From Azolla caroliniana (Eukaryota > Polypodiophyta): a DNA stretch of 64,000 bases. The stretch spans positions 3,596,001 through 3,660,000 of the forward strand of contig JBHGNT010000008.1 of the NCBI GenBank assembly GCA_043228905.1, given 5' to 3'. Position numbers and translations under genes: made by a program. A model generated the notes under the pieces. It made no database searches. It saw only the letters and a program-made list of their open reading frames with translations, and was not told the DNA's origin. Of the stretch, positions 33,461 to 43,464 are shown piece by piece (within the stretch, counting starts at the first letter, position 1; every line of letters starts with the position of its first letter).

Positions 33461-33916
33461 CCATCGTCTCGGGAGCAAGTGCGGGAAGACGTGTAGAATC
33501 TCCCGTCCTGTTTACGCCCCCCTGTCCGTAGCCACCGGCTCTTCGTGGTCGGTGGTCATCTCCTTACCGATCGCGCAAGCCCCACCTGGGCTTGCTTCTC
33601 CAACGGCTGGAGTTTCGGGCTGACGTGCCCGTAACCGCCGGTCCCAACGTTCCGATTCCGCAATCGGTATCTCGGCCTTGTCCTCGGCCATTCTATTTTC
33701 ACAAGTCGAGAGGGCGTTTTGTTTCGCACCCTCTCTCGTGGTACCGTGGTACCGATCTTCTACCATATTGTGGGGCAAGTTCAGCTCCTTGGCGTCGGCT
33801 TGCGGCCTCGATCTTTCCTCTTCCTCGAGCATCGCCTTGAGAGCCGCGTACGCCTCCGCAATCCTGGCCCCGAAACCGAGCCTTGCCGACTCTCTTTGTC
33901 GTTCGGCCTCTTCCCG
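33461..33916 (-). other. Transition between repeats and gag in element C
   Basis: Further degraded repeat modules (a CAAGCCC.CCTGGGCTTG inverted word and a GCACCCTCTC.CGTGGTACC word recur near 32500, 33095 and 33735). No gene. Confidence 0.5.
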
Positions 33917-34594
33917 CTATAATGGCGCACCATCGCGCGCCTTCCTCCTAGCCTTCTCGGCCCGCTCGTCATCTAGTCGTTGGCATACCCTTCCGACCTT
34001 CAACCAGTCCTCCGTAAGGCCATTCGCTCCATCCTCATCTTCAAGCTCAATCCCAATGGCCTCCCGTTCCGCTCGGTCGATCGACCTGACGAACAACAGG
34101 ACTTTGTCCGCCCCCACCAAACCTTGTTCCCGCTCCGAGAACCGAGCAAGCCGCCGCTCGAACTCTCGGAACACCTTCATTGCGCCCCGGTGGGTCTTCG
34201 CCGATGCAACCCACTGGTCAAAGTCGCGTCGTCCCCGACTCTTCCACCATCCTCCATATGCCTACAGGAGCGCCTCTTCAAAGGCCTCCCACGAACTATG
34301 AGCTTCTCGGAGCTCCTTCACTTCCGCATGCATACGAATGGCGACGGCCCGACAGAAGAACTCCAACCTCAACGCTTCGTCCACGTCTCGCTCCTCCATT
34401 TCCGCATTGTAGGCTTCCAAGTAGAATGGGACCTTGTCCCCGTTGAAATGGCCGACTCTTTCGACCACTCGCTCAACCACTTGTTGCGCCGACTCTCGTC
34501 TTACTGTTGCTCGTCCAAACTCCCTCATCACTTCGACAGAAAGTTGCGCGAAGTCGTCTTCTTCCAACTCCATTCTCCCTTGCTGCCCTTTCAC
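33917..34594 (-). pseudogene. gag: gag of element C
   Basis: The first ATG gives MELEEDDFAQLSVEVMREFG (near 34573). 34262-34594 and 33917-34180 contain capsid-like helices (VPFYLEAYNAEMEERDVDEA, SSWEAFEEALL, MKVFREFERRLARFSEREQG) parallel to B. One frame change near 34200. The nucleocapsid part is not evident before the repeats begin. Confidence 0.75.
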
Positions 34595-34606
34595 ATCAGG
34601 TTCACC
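34590..34606 (-). other. Primer-binding site of element C
   Basis: TGGTGAACCTGATGTGA on the minus strand next to the 5' LTR; one base differs from B. Confidence 0.75.
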
Positions 34607-34611
34607 AAAGA

Positions 34612-35389
34612 TGTCGCATTTTTACGCGCGTGCATGTAGAAGGGGCGGGACCACGGGGGTCTCAGACTAGAGAAGAAGGGAAGCCGAGAAGACGATTCCG
34701 GACGCGTTCCGGAGGCAACCAAGAGAGAGAGAGAGCGTGCGCACGACACCTACTCCTTTGCACAGGAAGCAAAGGGGTTGTGCTTTCGACACCACCAAGT
34801 ACACCGATATGCACAAATAGAGACAAATGTGTATATTACAAGGGAAATAGTACAAATCCGGCTTCGAGCCGGATCAAGGTAGGTTGCAGCCACAGTCAGC
34901 TGCCAAGCCGCCGGTCGGGGAGCTCACGGGCTGTCGCGTCAAGCGGGGTCTTGCACAGGACCGAGTAGAAGCAAATCTCAAAAAGGGGGCGGGGGGGGGA
35001 TACAACCACGGCCCCGAGCCGGCTACGCACAAAAGAAGAGAAACTAACCTAACATCTTGCCGTCATAGCTATTGCTCGACTCCTCGAGAAGGAGAAGAAA
35101 AGAAACGAAGAAGAAGAAAGAATGTAGCTAACCCTAGAAAGAAAACACAAAATGGTATACCCTTACAACTCAAAATGGGCAACCCCTTCACAAGAGGCGC
35201 TCCCTTCCTTTTATAGAACAAGGAGGGAGATGCGTTACAATGTGGGATAAATCCCTTTTTACATGGGATCCTTTGTCCTGACTTAACTCCTATTATTCAC
35301 ACGCTTTACAAGGGTAAGTGCACATGGTGCACACCGCCGATTCTCCCGATATTCTTCGATTCCCCCTAGGGACGGTTTTCTCCACAACA
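34612..35389 (-). repeat. 5' LTR of element C
   Basis: Partner of 30037-30825 with few differences, suggesting that C is the youngest layer of this nest. Confidence 0.88.
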
Positions 35390-35607
35390 CCGTTCTCCTT
35401 CAGTCACAGTCACATTACTTTACTCTCTGTCCCTTCGGACAGAGATACGCATCGATTTCCTAATAAATATGTCACACCTAGTATATTTACATCAACTGCC
35501 CTACACATAATTATGTACAACTTATCAATTCACACGCCCACACATGGAAGGGCCGGTTTGCACATGTTTTCTCTCGTTTCCTCATAGGGACGGTTTTCTC
35601 CATGACA
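35390..35607 (-). repeat. 5' LTR of gypsy B, part 2
   Basis: Resumes exactly where part 1 stopped, matching 26893-27112 (CTCCTTCAGTCACAGTCACA onward). Confidence 0.88.
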
Positions 35608-36012
35608 ACGTGTTATCGCTTGGGCGTCAGGGTGCGTTGGGGTGTCAATGACCCGTAAGTACCCACCCAGTCCTCGTTGTTGTAGCCAAGAACGGGTTTC
35701 CTGCGATGCGGCGAGAGGCATGGTAGATGTGAAGGTTTGTTGGCCGGAGGCGTGGGGGGAAGCAATGAGACGAGGGGGAGACAGAGCGTTGGGGGAACGT
35801 TGTTGGTCTGTGCAAGGGCTACGAGGGTGAGAGGTAGGATTCCATTGGTAGGGGCGATGAGAACGAGATAGAGCTGCGGTGCTTGAAGGCAGTGAAGGCA
35901 AGAACGCGTCTGAGTGAGTGGGCGCGTTGTGTGTGGGGTAGTTTCTTTTATGTGATTGCCTAGGGTTTTGTGTAGGGAGAAGATCCTTGAGATTCCTGGT
36001 CATGGCTGCCAT
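35608..36012 (-). CDS. Extra ORF of gypsy A, N-terminal part
   Basis: Open for 135 codons from ATG near 36003 (MTRNLKDLL downstream of MAA) to the B insertion; the frame continues on the other side of B at 26442 (..AIT / RRIHPDTV..). Composition is Pro, Ser, His and Thr rich. It begins about 290 bp after the integrase stop, on the same strand, so it would need its own translation or transcript. Unknown function. Confidence 0.55.
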
Positions 36013-36299
36013 AATAAGGTATTATCGCCATTGCGTCCCAGGAGTGCTAGTCTGGTGTGCATGCTCCTGAAATATTCTATTTTAAAGTGGATGTGACTAG
36101 TTGGTGCGCCTAAAGAAAATCTCATGATTTGGGGTGATTAGTTAGGTAATTTTAGGTAATGCTAATTTAACTACTAAAAATCATTCCTACTATATACATT
36201 TGGTGGGTAGGTCATGATTTTACCGATGGGGACACGTGGCCTCATTCGAGGCGTCGTCCGTGTTCTGGTCCATGCCATCGGTCTTGGCGAAAGTATTAA
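36013..36299 (-). other. Spacer between integrase and extra ORF in gypsy A
   Basis: AT-richer non-coding stretch of 287 bp. It may hold a promoter or splice acceptor for the extra ORF, but nothing specific can be shown. Confidence 0.4.
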
Positions 36300-36872
36300 C
36301 TAGGGTCGTCCTGTGGTAAGGTTGAAGTCGGAATGTGTCGTGTCACTGGCAAGTGTGCCGAGTTGGAATGTGTCGTTAAACTCGTCAATGATCCAGAAGG
36401 GGCATGTCCATCGGAATCGTAATTTACCCTGCATAGCACCGAGTCGTGTTTGGAAGACCAGCACCGGTTTGCCGATGCTAACTGCTTTCTCCGTATCCTT
36501 CCGGTGCCGATCGACGAAGGCTTTGCGTTGTCGTTGGCGTTGCTCCAGGTGAGCCATGCTGGCCACTCTTTGTTCGTCGAGTTCGAGGAGTTGTTCGAGC
36601 CGATATTGCTCTGATTGGGCCTCGGGTAGCCTTTCCTTAACCTGAACTCGGAGACTCGGAACTTGGAACTTGATTGATATGACTGCTTCCAAACCAAAGG
36701 CCATCCGAAAGGGTGTAGACTGAATGCTAGTTTTGAATGTGGTGCGATACGCCCATAATGCACTTTGGAGCTTGTCATCCCAATCGGTGCGGTTCTCATT
36801 GACGATCTTTTTCAGGACTGTTTGCAAAATTTTATTAGTCGACTCTGCCAATCCGTTTGCCTGTGGATAGCA
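36300..36872 (-). pseudogene. pol: Integrase C-terminal half of gypsy A
   Basis: Begins at YPQANGLAESTNKILQ with the catalytic Glu region, then WAYRTTFKTSIQSTPFRMAFGLEA, the QYRLEQLLELDEQRV helix and the GPF/Y-like RWTCPFWIIDEF end. Open over 183 codons. The preceding core sequence is replaced by fragment P; it resumes at 38238. Confidence 0.9.
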
Positions 36873-38237
36873 GCAACTTGCATCTGGTTGATGTTGTCAA
36901 CAACACATCTCCTATGCTGATAATTCGGCATGTCCCTTCATTCCCCATCCGGACACAGCCATGGTCACCGGTTGTGTAGAATGAGAAGTATTTCCAATCC
37001 GGGGTAAGGTGGAACGACGCTCCGGAATTGACAACCCACATTGTCTCGTCGACGGCAAGGTTCAACTCACTCTCCTCGGTGATGAGCATTAGTTCTTCAC
37101 TTGCCGCGATCGTCGTCGTTCCCTTCCGGTCCGGACCTCGCCATCCGAACCATTTCAGTCCTGTGACTTCTTTGAATCGGTATTGTCGGTTCCCTTGTCT
37201 TTCCGGAAATGGCGACAATTCTTCTGGAAGTGTCCCGGCTTGCCGCAATAGAAGCAAGTGGGCCTCCCCCTTGACTTTGACCGTGTCCCCGACTTCTCCC
37301 GGTTCTGGGGACTCTAATTCCTTTGTCTTCCGCGTTCCGATTCGGTAAGGAGGGCTTTGGTGTTGGAGATCACCTCCTTGTCTTTCCGACGCGCCTCCTC
37401 ATCTAGCAAGCTCAACTTGACCCTTGCTAGGGATAACTGTTTTCCTTCCAGCCCGGCGTTGCCCAACGTGACAACTAACGTCTCCCAGCTATCCGGGAAA
37501 AAACCGAGCAGGAGTAGAGGAAGTACCTCATCAGCGAGAGGTACTTCCAACGAGGTTGCTTGGTGTATCAGCCCCTGGAAGGCATTCATGTGCTCTACCA
37601 TGTTGGAGCCGTCTTGGTATCGGAGTCTCACTAGCTTCCGAAATACCAAAACCTGATTAACGGCATTCTTGTTCTGGAACATGATGCCGATCTTCTCCCA
37701 GAGTTCATGAGCCTTGCTCTCTTCATTGAAGTTGTTGTACAGACTCATGTTGATGAAACACCGGATGTATGCAGTCGTCTTCATGTGCATCACCTCCCAC
37801 ACCGTGGCGTTGATCTTATCCAGTCTCTTGTCCCCAAACTGAACCGGAAACCAAAGATCTTTAACCACCAACATGTCCCTCATCTTCGACTTCCACATTG
37901 AGTAGTTGGTGCCGGTGAGCTTGAACATGCCGCCGAACGATTCTTCCATTTTCTGTGTTGTTCGCTCTGATACCAGATTAACGCGAAATATGCGTGTGCG
38001 GAATATATCTTGGCCACAACAGAGAATTCAATTAGTTCATGAGAATCACAACCACAGAAGAAATGGGCAATGAAGGTAAATGCACGTACACGTAAACAAT
38101 ATGAGAGAGAGTACACAGTATGTTTACGTGGAAAACCCTAAATGGGGAAAACCACAGGAGTCCACAAACTCCAACTATCACTATGTAAGGAGAATACAAT
38201 AGAGAAACACAGAGGCAACGACCTCTTGCTCTCAATC
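36873..38237 (-). mobile_element. Copia fragment P replacing part of the gypsy A integrase
   Basis: Contains, on the minus strand, part of a copia LTR (about 37970-38237), a PBS (TGGTATCAGAGC near 37963-37974), gag (37949-37314, open for 211 codons, with MWKSKMRDML and LVVTLGNAG), an intact zinc knuckle (C-x2-C-x4-H-x4-C, about 37210-37255) and a protease motif with Asp replaced by Asn (VNSGASFHLT). Neither end is an LTR end, no target duplication exists, and about 100 bp of gypsy integrase is missing. It is related to element O. Confidence 0.8.
37314..37949 (-). CDS. gag: gag (capsid part) of copia fragment P
   Basis: A 211-codon open frame starting MEESFGGMFKLTGTNYSMW, typical for the start of copia Gag, with a complete UBN2-like region. 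It is the least damaged gag in the window. It ends at TAG shortly before the zinc knuckle, which lies in another frame (37257-36835 region). Alone it has no function beyond possible capsid assembly. Confidence 0.85.
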   Translation of the reverse strand: MEESFGGMFKLTGTNYSMWKSKMRDMLVVKDLWFPVQFGDKRLDKINATVWEVMHMKTTAYIRCFINMSLYNNFNEESKAHELWEKIGIMFQNKNAVNQVLVFRKLVRLRYQDGSNMVEHMNAFQGLIHQATSLEVPLADEVLPLLLLGFFPDSWETLVVTLGNAGLEGKQLSLARVKLSLLDEEARRKDKEVISNTKALLTESERGRQRN

Positions 38238-38490
38238 TTTGCCCGCCTTGGTCACTAATGAGCTCGATTGGGCATCCATATCGGCACCATAGATGTTTGT
38301 ATACGAATTTTTCCATGGATGCAGCGGTATTGTCCCACAGTGCCTTAGCCTCGACCCATTTTGTGCAATAGTTCGTGGCCACGATGATGTATTTGTTACC
38401 GGTGCGGGCCGCGGCTGATTTAAAAGGTCCTACAAAATCTAACCCCCACTTTTGAAAGGGCTCTAACGGAAGAATGGGTTGGTGCGGCAT
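38238..38490 (-). pseudogene. pol: Integrase N-terminal core of gypsy A
   Basis: FQKWGLDFVGPF gives the first catalytic Asp; IIVATNYCTKWVEAKAL (usual Asp now Asn) and CPIELISDQGG give the second Asp. It stops at the P junction right after DQGG. The zinc-finger part is in other frames at 38500-38700 (C-x2-C region near 38530). Confidence 0.88.
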
Positions 38491-39390
38491 CCGGGCTTGC
38501 TCGGTCGGTTGTCCCAGGCGTTGACATAGATCGCACTGTCAACAAAATTCATGAGCATCTTTTTTTGTTGTGGGCCACCACAAGCCACTCTGCCATATTT
38601 TCTTTGTCGTGGCCTCTCCAGCGTAATGTCCCCCCGCGATTCCGTGATGTGCCTCCTGGAGGGTTGCCGTTTTCTCAAATTGACGGATTGCACGGCGTTA
38701 GATGCCATCCGAGCCTTTGTGGTAAAAAGTGTTGGAGACGAGACAGAAATTTTGGCTCCTGACAACTAGTCGTTTCCGAGCGTTGAGGGTCAAGTGGTCA
38801 GGAGGAACGCTTGTGCTGAGAAAATGGGTCATCTCTGCGATCCATTCGTCCTCATTTACGTTTGGCACCGTTGCGAGACTGAAAAGGGCGGTGTCGGGTA
38901 AATCATCGTACGTGGACGCGGCTGGTTCGCCTGACTCGAGGTGGCTCAGGTAGTCAGCTACGGCGTGTTGGACGTCGGGCCGGTGCTGGATCTGAAAATC
39001 AAACTCCTGTAGTAGGAGCATCCATCGGGCCAGGCGACCTATGAGGGCCTGCTTATTAACCAAGTAGAGGAGGGCCAAGTGGTCGACGTGGAATGTGAAG
39101 TTCCGGCCTAAGCAATAATGCCGGAATTTGTTGATGCTATAGACCATACCGAGGGCCTCACATTCAGTGGTTGAGTAGTTCTTTTCTGCGGCCGAGAGTC
39201 GTCGGCTAGCATAATACACTGGCCGGTACCAATTTGGCGGTGTGCGCTGCCTGAGCGCGCTGTCAATAGCTATATCTGATGCGTCTACGAAGACGTGAAA
39301 AGGTTCCGACCAGGCCGGTGGCTGTACGACAGGGGCATGGGAGAGCATTAACTTCAAGGCTTGGTACGCCTCGTCTTCTATTGAAGACCA
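38491..39390 (-). pseudogene. pol: RNase H and integrase zinc region of gypsy A
   Basis: 38698-39357 contains the Ty3-type RNase H: HVFVDASDIAIDSALRQ, YYASRRLSAAEKNYSTTE.E, FHVDHLAL and the end QHRPDVQHAVADYLSH. A stop separates it from RT at 39390. Below 38698 frameshifts break the HHCC region. Confidence 0.9.
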
Positions 39391-41295
39391 CTAAAATGGG
39401 ATTCTATGCACCGCCGCATGCAAAGGGGTCGCGAAATCGGCTAGGTGTCGCAACATCCGGCTATGCCATCTAATTTGGCCCAAGAATTTGCTGAGAGCCT
39501 TCGCGATAGAGGGCGCGGGGGCATTCAGAATGGCCTGCACTTTATCCGAGTCCATCGCGATACCTTCCTGGCTGACTATGTGCCCGAGCAGGTTGCCGCT
39601 TGTCACCAAGAACGCGCATTTTGCCGGATTTAAGCTGAAGCGAGCGTGTCGACATCGTTCGAGACAGAGCTGTAGCTGGGTCATATGCTCTCGCCGTTGG
39701 CCATACACGACAAAGTCGTCGAGGAACACTTGCATGAACGCCGGAATATACTCATTGAAAATCTTTGAGATGATGCGCTGGAACGTGGCCGGTGCCGTTT
39801 TTAATCCGAACATCATTACCTCGGCCACGAAGACACCCCAGTCCGTGACAAACGTCGTTTTCTCCTGATTGTCCGGGTGCATTTGGATTTGATTATAGCC
39901 ACCGAACCCATTGAGGAAATTGTAGCATTCATGACCAGCCACTGTGTCGAGGACACTATCCGTGAACGGAAGAGGAAACCCATCCGTGACTGTCGTAGCA
40001 TTGAGTTTGCGGTAATCAATGCAAACATAGATTTTCCCGTTTTTCTTGGGGACCACGACGATTGGGGTTAACCATGTGGCTCTTTTTACTGGGCATATAA
40101 AGCCTACTCGAAGGAGTTTGTCGATTTCCTCTTTGACCTTAGCCGCGTAGTTTGACCATTGTTGTTGGATCGGCCGAGTGTCCAGTAGGAGGTGTACTTG
40201 GTGTTGGTAACATTGGGGGTCCAATCCCTTCATATCAATGTAAGACCAGGCAAATACATCCTGATATTCCGTGAGCAAGCGTATCAGGGCTGACCGTTCG
40301 TCGGCTGGTAAGTTATTAGCGATTTGAAGTGTCTGCAGGTTCTCATCTAAGCCGAGGTTTAGTGACTCGAGCGTTGATGCTTTTACCCGCTGGGAGATGG
40401 CGAGTTCTTGTTTAAAAGAGTCCCGAGCTTGTCGTAGTTCCGCGATAGTTGTGGAATCGGCTTCGTCCTGGGGAAGAGAATCTGTCGTGCCATCCTCATC
40501 CAGTGGTGTGCCGAAACCCGAAATGGCGTTTATTTCGAAGAGGGGTATGATAGTGGGGTGATCTTCCAGGAAGTCATCGACCTCTTCGTCGGCTAAGCCG
40601 TCGAGCATGTGTACCCCTTCCGCATATACGGGCGTAGTGTTGTGGGGCGTGGTTAGGCATTCTTCTGTTATTACCCGTACCTTGGACTTCCCCCAGCGGA
40701 AGGAGATCATATTTCGTTGCCAATGTTGTTTAATATTTGTTGTGTTCAGCCAGGGTTGGCCAAGCAGCATTGGGTAAGCGCCCAGAGCTTCGAGGTGTAA
40801 CACGACTACCGAGATAGTGAACATGTGGCCGCCTAACGTGAAATCAAGGTGGCGGATTAACCCGATGGGGTGATCCGATCGCGTATCAGCCATCCGCAGC
40901 CAAAAGGGGCAAGGCTCCCATTGGTTTATGCCGAGGGTGTGACATGTGGCCTCGTTGATGACATTCACCCCGGAGCCACCGTCGATTATGCACCCATGAA
41001 GGTCGCATCCTTTAATCATGATTTTCACGGCTGGATTCTGGGAATCCATGAGGGGTGGGCTTGTCCCTGGCTCCTTCAAGTTAACAGGGGGTGCGACCGA
41101 TATGTCGTTAGCTGTGAGCTTAGCCAAGGTATCCCGAAAGCGCGGCATGAGCGGTAACAGCTTATGCAATGGCAGCAAGATCCTAGCGCTTGTAAGGGCT
41201 CCCCATAGATGGTCATCTTCTGTCGTGGCGGATGGTCCTGCGGCCGGTGGTGCGTCGATGGTCACGTCATGCATCTCTATGCACATCCCTGCCAC
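39391..41295 (-). CDS. pol: Protease and reverse transcriptase of gypsy A
   Basis: Open for 634 codons. The aspartic protease motif is CIIDGGSGVNVI (about 40960-40995), with LLGQPWL downstream. The RT follows: DVFAWSYIDMKGLDP spacer, VPKKNGKIYVCIDYRKLN, the active site as FLDDFVVYG (about 39700), and LGHIVSQEGIAMD. This is the longest intact pol frame in the window. The FLDD form of the YxDD motif is common in this lineage. It ends with TAG before RNase H. Confidence 0.93.
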   Translation of the reverse strand: MAGMCIEMHDVTIDAPPAAGPSATTEDDHLWGALTSARILLPLHKLLPLMPRFRDTLAKLTANDISVAPPVNLKEPGTSPPLMDSQNPAVKIMIKGCDLHGCIIDGGSGVNVINEATCHTLGINQWEPCPFWLRMADTRSDHPIGLIRHLDFTLGGHMFTISVVVLHLEALGAYPMLLGQPWLNTTNIKQHWQRNMISFRWGKSKVRVITEECLTTPHNTTPVYAEGVHMLDGLADEEVDDFLEDHPTIIPLFEINAISGFGTPLDEDGTTDSLPQDEADSTTIAELRQARDSFKQELAISQRVKASTLESLNLGLDENLQTLQIANNLPADERSALIRLLTEYQDVFAWSYIDMKGLDPQCYQHQVHLLLDTRPIQQQWSNYAAKVKEEIDKLLRVGFICPVKRATWLTPIVVVPKKNGKIYVCIDYRKLNATTVTDGFPLPFTDSVLDTVAGHECYNFLNGFGGYNQIQMHPDNQEKTTFVTDWGVFVAEVMMFGLKTAPATFQRIISKIFNEYIPAFMQVFLDDFVVYGQRREHMTQLQLCLERCRHARFSLNPAKCAFLVTSGNLLGHIVSQEGIAMDSDKVQAILNAPAPSIAKALSKFLGQIRWHSRMLRHLADFATPLHAAVHRIPF

Positions 41296-42775
41296 GTTGC
41301 TTTTATTGGCGGTCTCAATCCATTCCTTGGCTGCTTGTCAGACGTCATCTTGTTCTTGCCATTGGCTGGCGTGGGTCTTGCTACGTGTAGTGACATGTTG
41401 GACGTCGGCCATAATAGTATTCACAGTCGGGGCCTTGCCGCGGTCCGTGGTTGGGCATTGGTTAGCATAGTGGCCGGGTTGGTTACACTTAAAGCAGATA
41501 ACGAATGCCGAGTTGTTGGTGTCACCGTGCTCAATGTGTGGGAAGGATTGTGATTGGTTCCCGACTGCTTGGGTAGGCGTGTTGGCTCGTGGCGCGGTGT
41601 GCGAGGAATTTGGAGGGGGGTCTCGACGACGATTTTCATTCTGACATCAATTGTTCCTCGGACCTCTATAAGAGTTTCATCGATCGTGTCGTGAATACCG
41701 CTAATCGTACCGGTCCTCCCGGTCGTCATCATACCGATCGTACTCATCGTTCGCTCTATATTTGTCGTCGTGGTATTGGTCATGGTCGTCTGATCTCCTG
41801 CGATTGTCGTGGCGGTACCGATCGTCGGGGCGACGGTAGTCGTCGTCACGGCGCTAGCGATCCGAGGATCGTGGTCGCTCGTTTGCCTGATGTCGGTATG
41901 ACTGACATTCATCCTACTGGGAGTATGTATTGCGCAGCTCGATCTGGTGAACCGGAGCCATCATTGTGCGGTTGAGCATGTTGTACTCACATTGTTCGAT
42001 CATGTGAGCTCGAGACTGACATATTGGGCAGTGTGGCCAGTGAGGGCACTCAAGAGCCAGATGGCCTGAGCCTGAGCAGGCCGTGCATTGGAGGGCTTGT
42101 TGGAAACGATTGTCCTCCTGAGGAAGGGAGCTTTGCAAAGAGCCCATGGACAAAACCTTGTTATATTGTATCCGATCGATGGTGAGGACACGTGCGATGA
42201 CTTGCTCGATAGTCTGGTTGGAGAAATTTGTAAGTGCGAGAGTCGTCCGTAGAGGCTCCCGTAGGCTGGACAAGAAGGTATCCAGAATGTGATGAGCAGA
42301 GACATCGTCGGCCAGTTTTCGGTAGAGATCCTAAAACCGGATCGTGAATTGGGTGACCGTCTCGTGAGGTTCTTGGCTCATGGAAAAGAATTGCCGAAGT
42401 AATTCTAGGAACTTTTTCTGGACGTCCTGGAACGTTGTGACCTCCCCCATGACGAGGCGGGAGTATCATCGAGCAGTCAGACCATCGAGGGATAAAGCAA
42501 ATTCCGCGATTTGGGAGGCCTCGATTTCGGCAAGCGATAACTGCTGCGTCGAGTGGTTGACTTGCCATGTGGACACGAACGCCAGGGTGGGTGTGTGATT
42601 CCGTGTCGGGGCCGTCGGTATATCGTGGGTAAGGGTAAGGCATGGTATCGAGATCCGGGTCCTCAGGTAAAGCCGGAAAAGGGTAAGGGTCATGTTGGGT
42701 GACCTCTGGAGGGCTCAGCGGGGAGGTTGGTGCGGAATCAACTCGCGACTGGGTATCGGATGGCGAGGATTGCAA
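41296..42775 (-). pseudogene. gag: gag of gypsy A with three zinc knuckles
   Basis: Capsid region at 42480-42160 (SSLREPLRTTLALTNFSNQ, IEQVIARVLTIDRI), then two adjacent C-x2-C-x4-H-x4-C knuckles (CTACSGSGHLALEC and CPICQSRAHMIEQC, about 42000-42090). An Arg/Asp/Tyr-rich linker of about 150 residues follows, then a third knuckle (CFKCNQPGHYANQC, about 41455-41500). Frameshifts lie near 42370 and 41900. A start codon was not fixed. Confidence 0.82.
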
Positions 42776-42943
42776 CCGGTGAGCCTCTGATAGGTCATGG
42801 AACGATTGGTCAGTGACCGCCGAGTCGGAAGTTCCTTCGACTGGCTCAGGGCATCGGGTAGGTGGCCGAGACCGCGTGATGCGATTGGGCGCTGTAATGG
42901 CGGCTGGGGTTTGCTTCCAACGTAGTTCGCTGTGATCTTACAC

Positions 42944-42961
42944 CTGTAACCGAGCGTGCCA
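42944..42961 (-). other. Primer-binding site of gypsy A
   Basis: TGGCACGCTCGGTTACAG on the minus strand, five bases from the 5' LTR. Confidence 0.65.
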
Positions 42962-42966
42962 AATTG

Positions 42967-43464
42967 TGTTAACCGTTTCTGGGGAAACACCTTTGATGAG
43001 CCCATAGGCTATCAGTGTCAAGAGATCTTGTTACATGGAAGCCTCTTCTACACGGGGAAAAAGAAAGGAGAACGAGGAGCGTACACGGGTTACAACCCGT
43101 TAGGCATAACGTAGCTCGATTTACAAGTACGGGGAGAATACACAGATAGAAGTTTAGAAAAAACGAAACTTATATTAAATGATAAAGCTCATAGTAATTC
43201 CAGTACTCGGCTCTCAGCTGGAAACAGTTCGTACAGAGCTTGCTGCTAGGATATTTCTCTCCCTAAGAATGATCTAGATAAAATCTCCCCTTGAGGTATG
43301 CATAACTCGGGTTATATAGTTTCCCTCTTGAGATAGAGTCGAGCCATCGGCTGATTGTGAGGGCTAAAACACGGCTATTTCTAGTCTTACCTATTTCCTC
43401 ACCTACTCTTCTACCTAACAACGAGTTTACATAATATATTTATATTTCTGGCCTATGAACAGCA
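42967..43464 (-). repeat. 5' LTR of gypsy A
   Basis: Partner of 22896-23392. The outer end reads GAACAGCA instead of GGAAAACA. Confidence 0.88.

Larger units (their letters stand above)
30037..35389 (-). mobile_element. Ty3/gypsy-derived element C (large non-autonomous), inserted in the LTR of B
   Basis: LTRs at 30037-30825 and 34612-35389 (789 and 778 bp). The duplicated target is accgt/ccgt of the B LTR. The interior (3.8 kb) keeps gag at its 5' end and the acidic pol C-terminus at its 3' end; in between are imperfect tandem repeats, not pol. It shares PBS, polypurine tract type and gag with B, so it is probably a derivative mobilised by a relative of B. Confidence 0.87.
26443..35607 (-). 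mobile_element. Ty3/gypsy element B, pol-deleted, inserted in A
   Basis: LTRs at 26443-27112 and 29597-30036 plus 35390-35607 (670 and 658 bp; the right one is split by C). Flanks gcgt/acgt suggest an imperfect duplication. The interior is only 2.48 kb: gag to the gag-protease boundary, then directly the second half of integrase. Protease, RT and RNase H are missing. PBS and polypurine tract are present, so it could have moved only with help. Confidence 0.88.
22896..43464 (-). mobile_element. Ty3/gypsy element A with extra ORF, host of nested insertions
   Basis: Direct LTRs at 22896-23392 and 42967-43464 (497 and 498 bp) are flanked by gcgct (22891-22895 and 43465-43469). On the minus strand: gag (three zinc knuckles), protease-RT, RNase H, integrase, then an additional reading frame reaching to the 3' LTR. 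Insertions: B (26443-35607) in the extra frame, with C (30037-35389) in B. A copia fragment (P) replaces part of integrase. Without these the element is about 10 kb. The layout and IDGGSGVN / DVFAWSY motifs point to the non-chromoviral Tat/Athila side of gypsy. Confidence 0.88.

Noticed and set aside
31149-34301. Many 90-220 codon plus-strand frames in element C
   Set aside because: They are antisense to gag or lie in GC-rich repeats; none has motifs, and the same repeats open frames in several phases.
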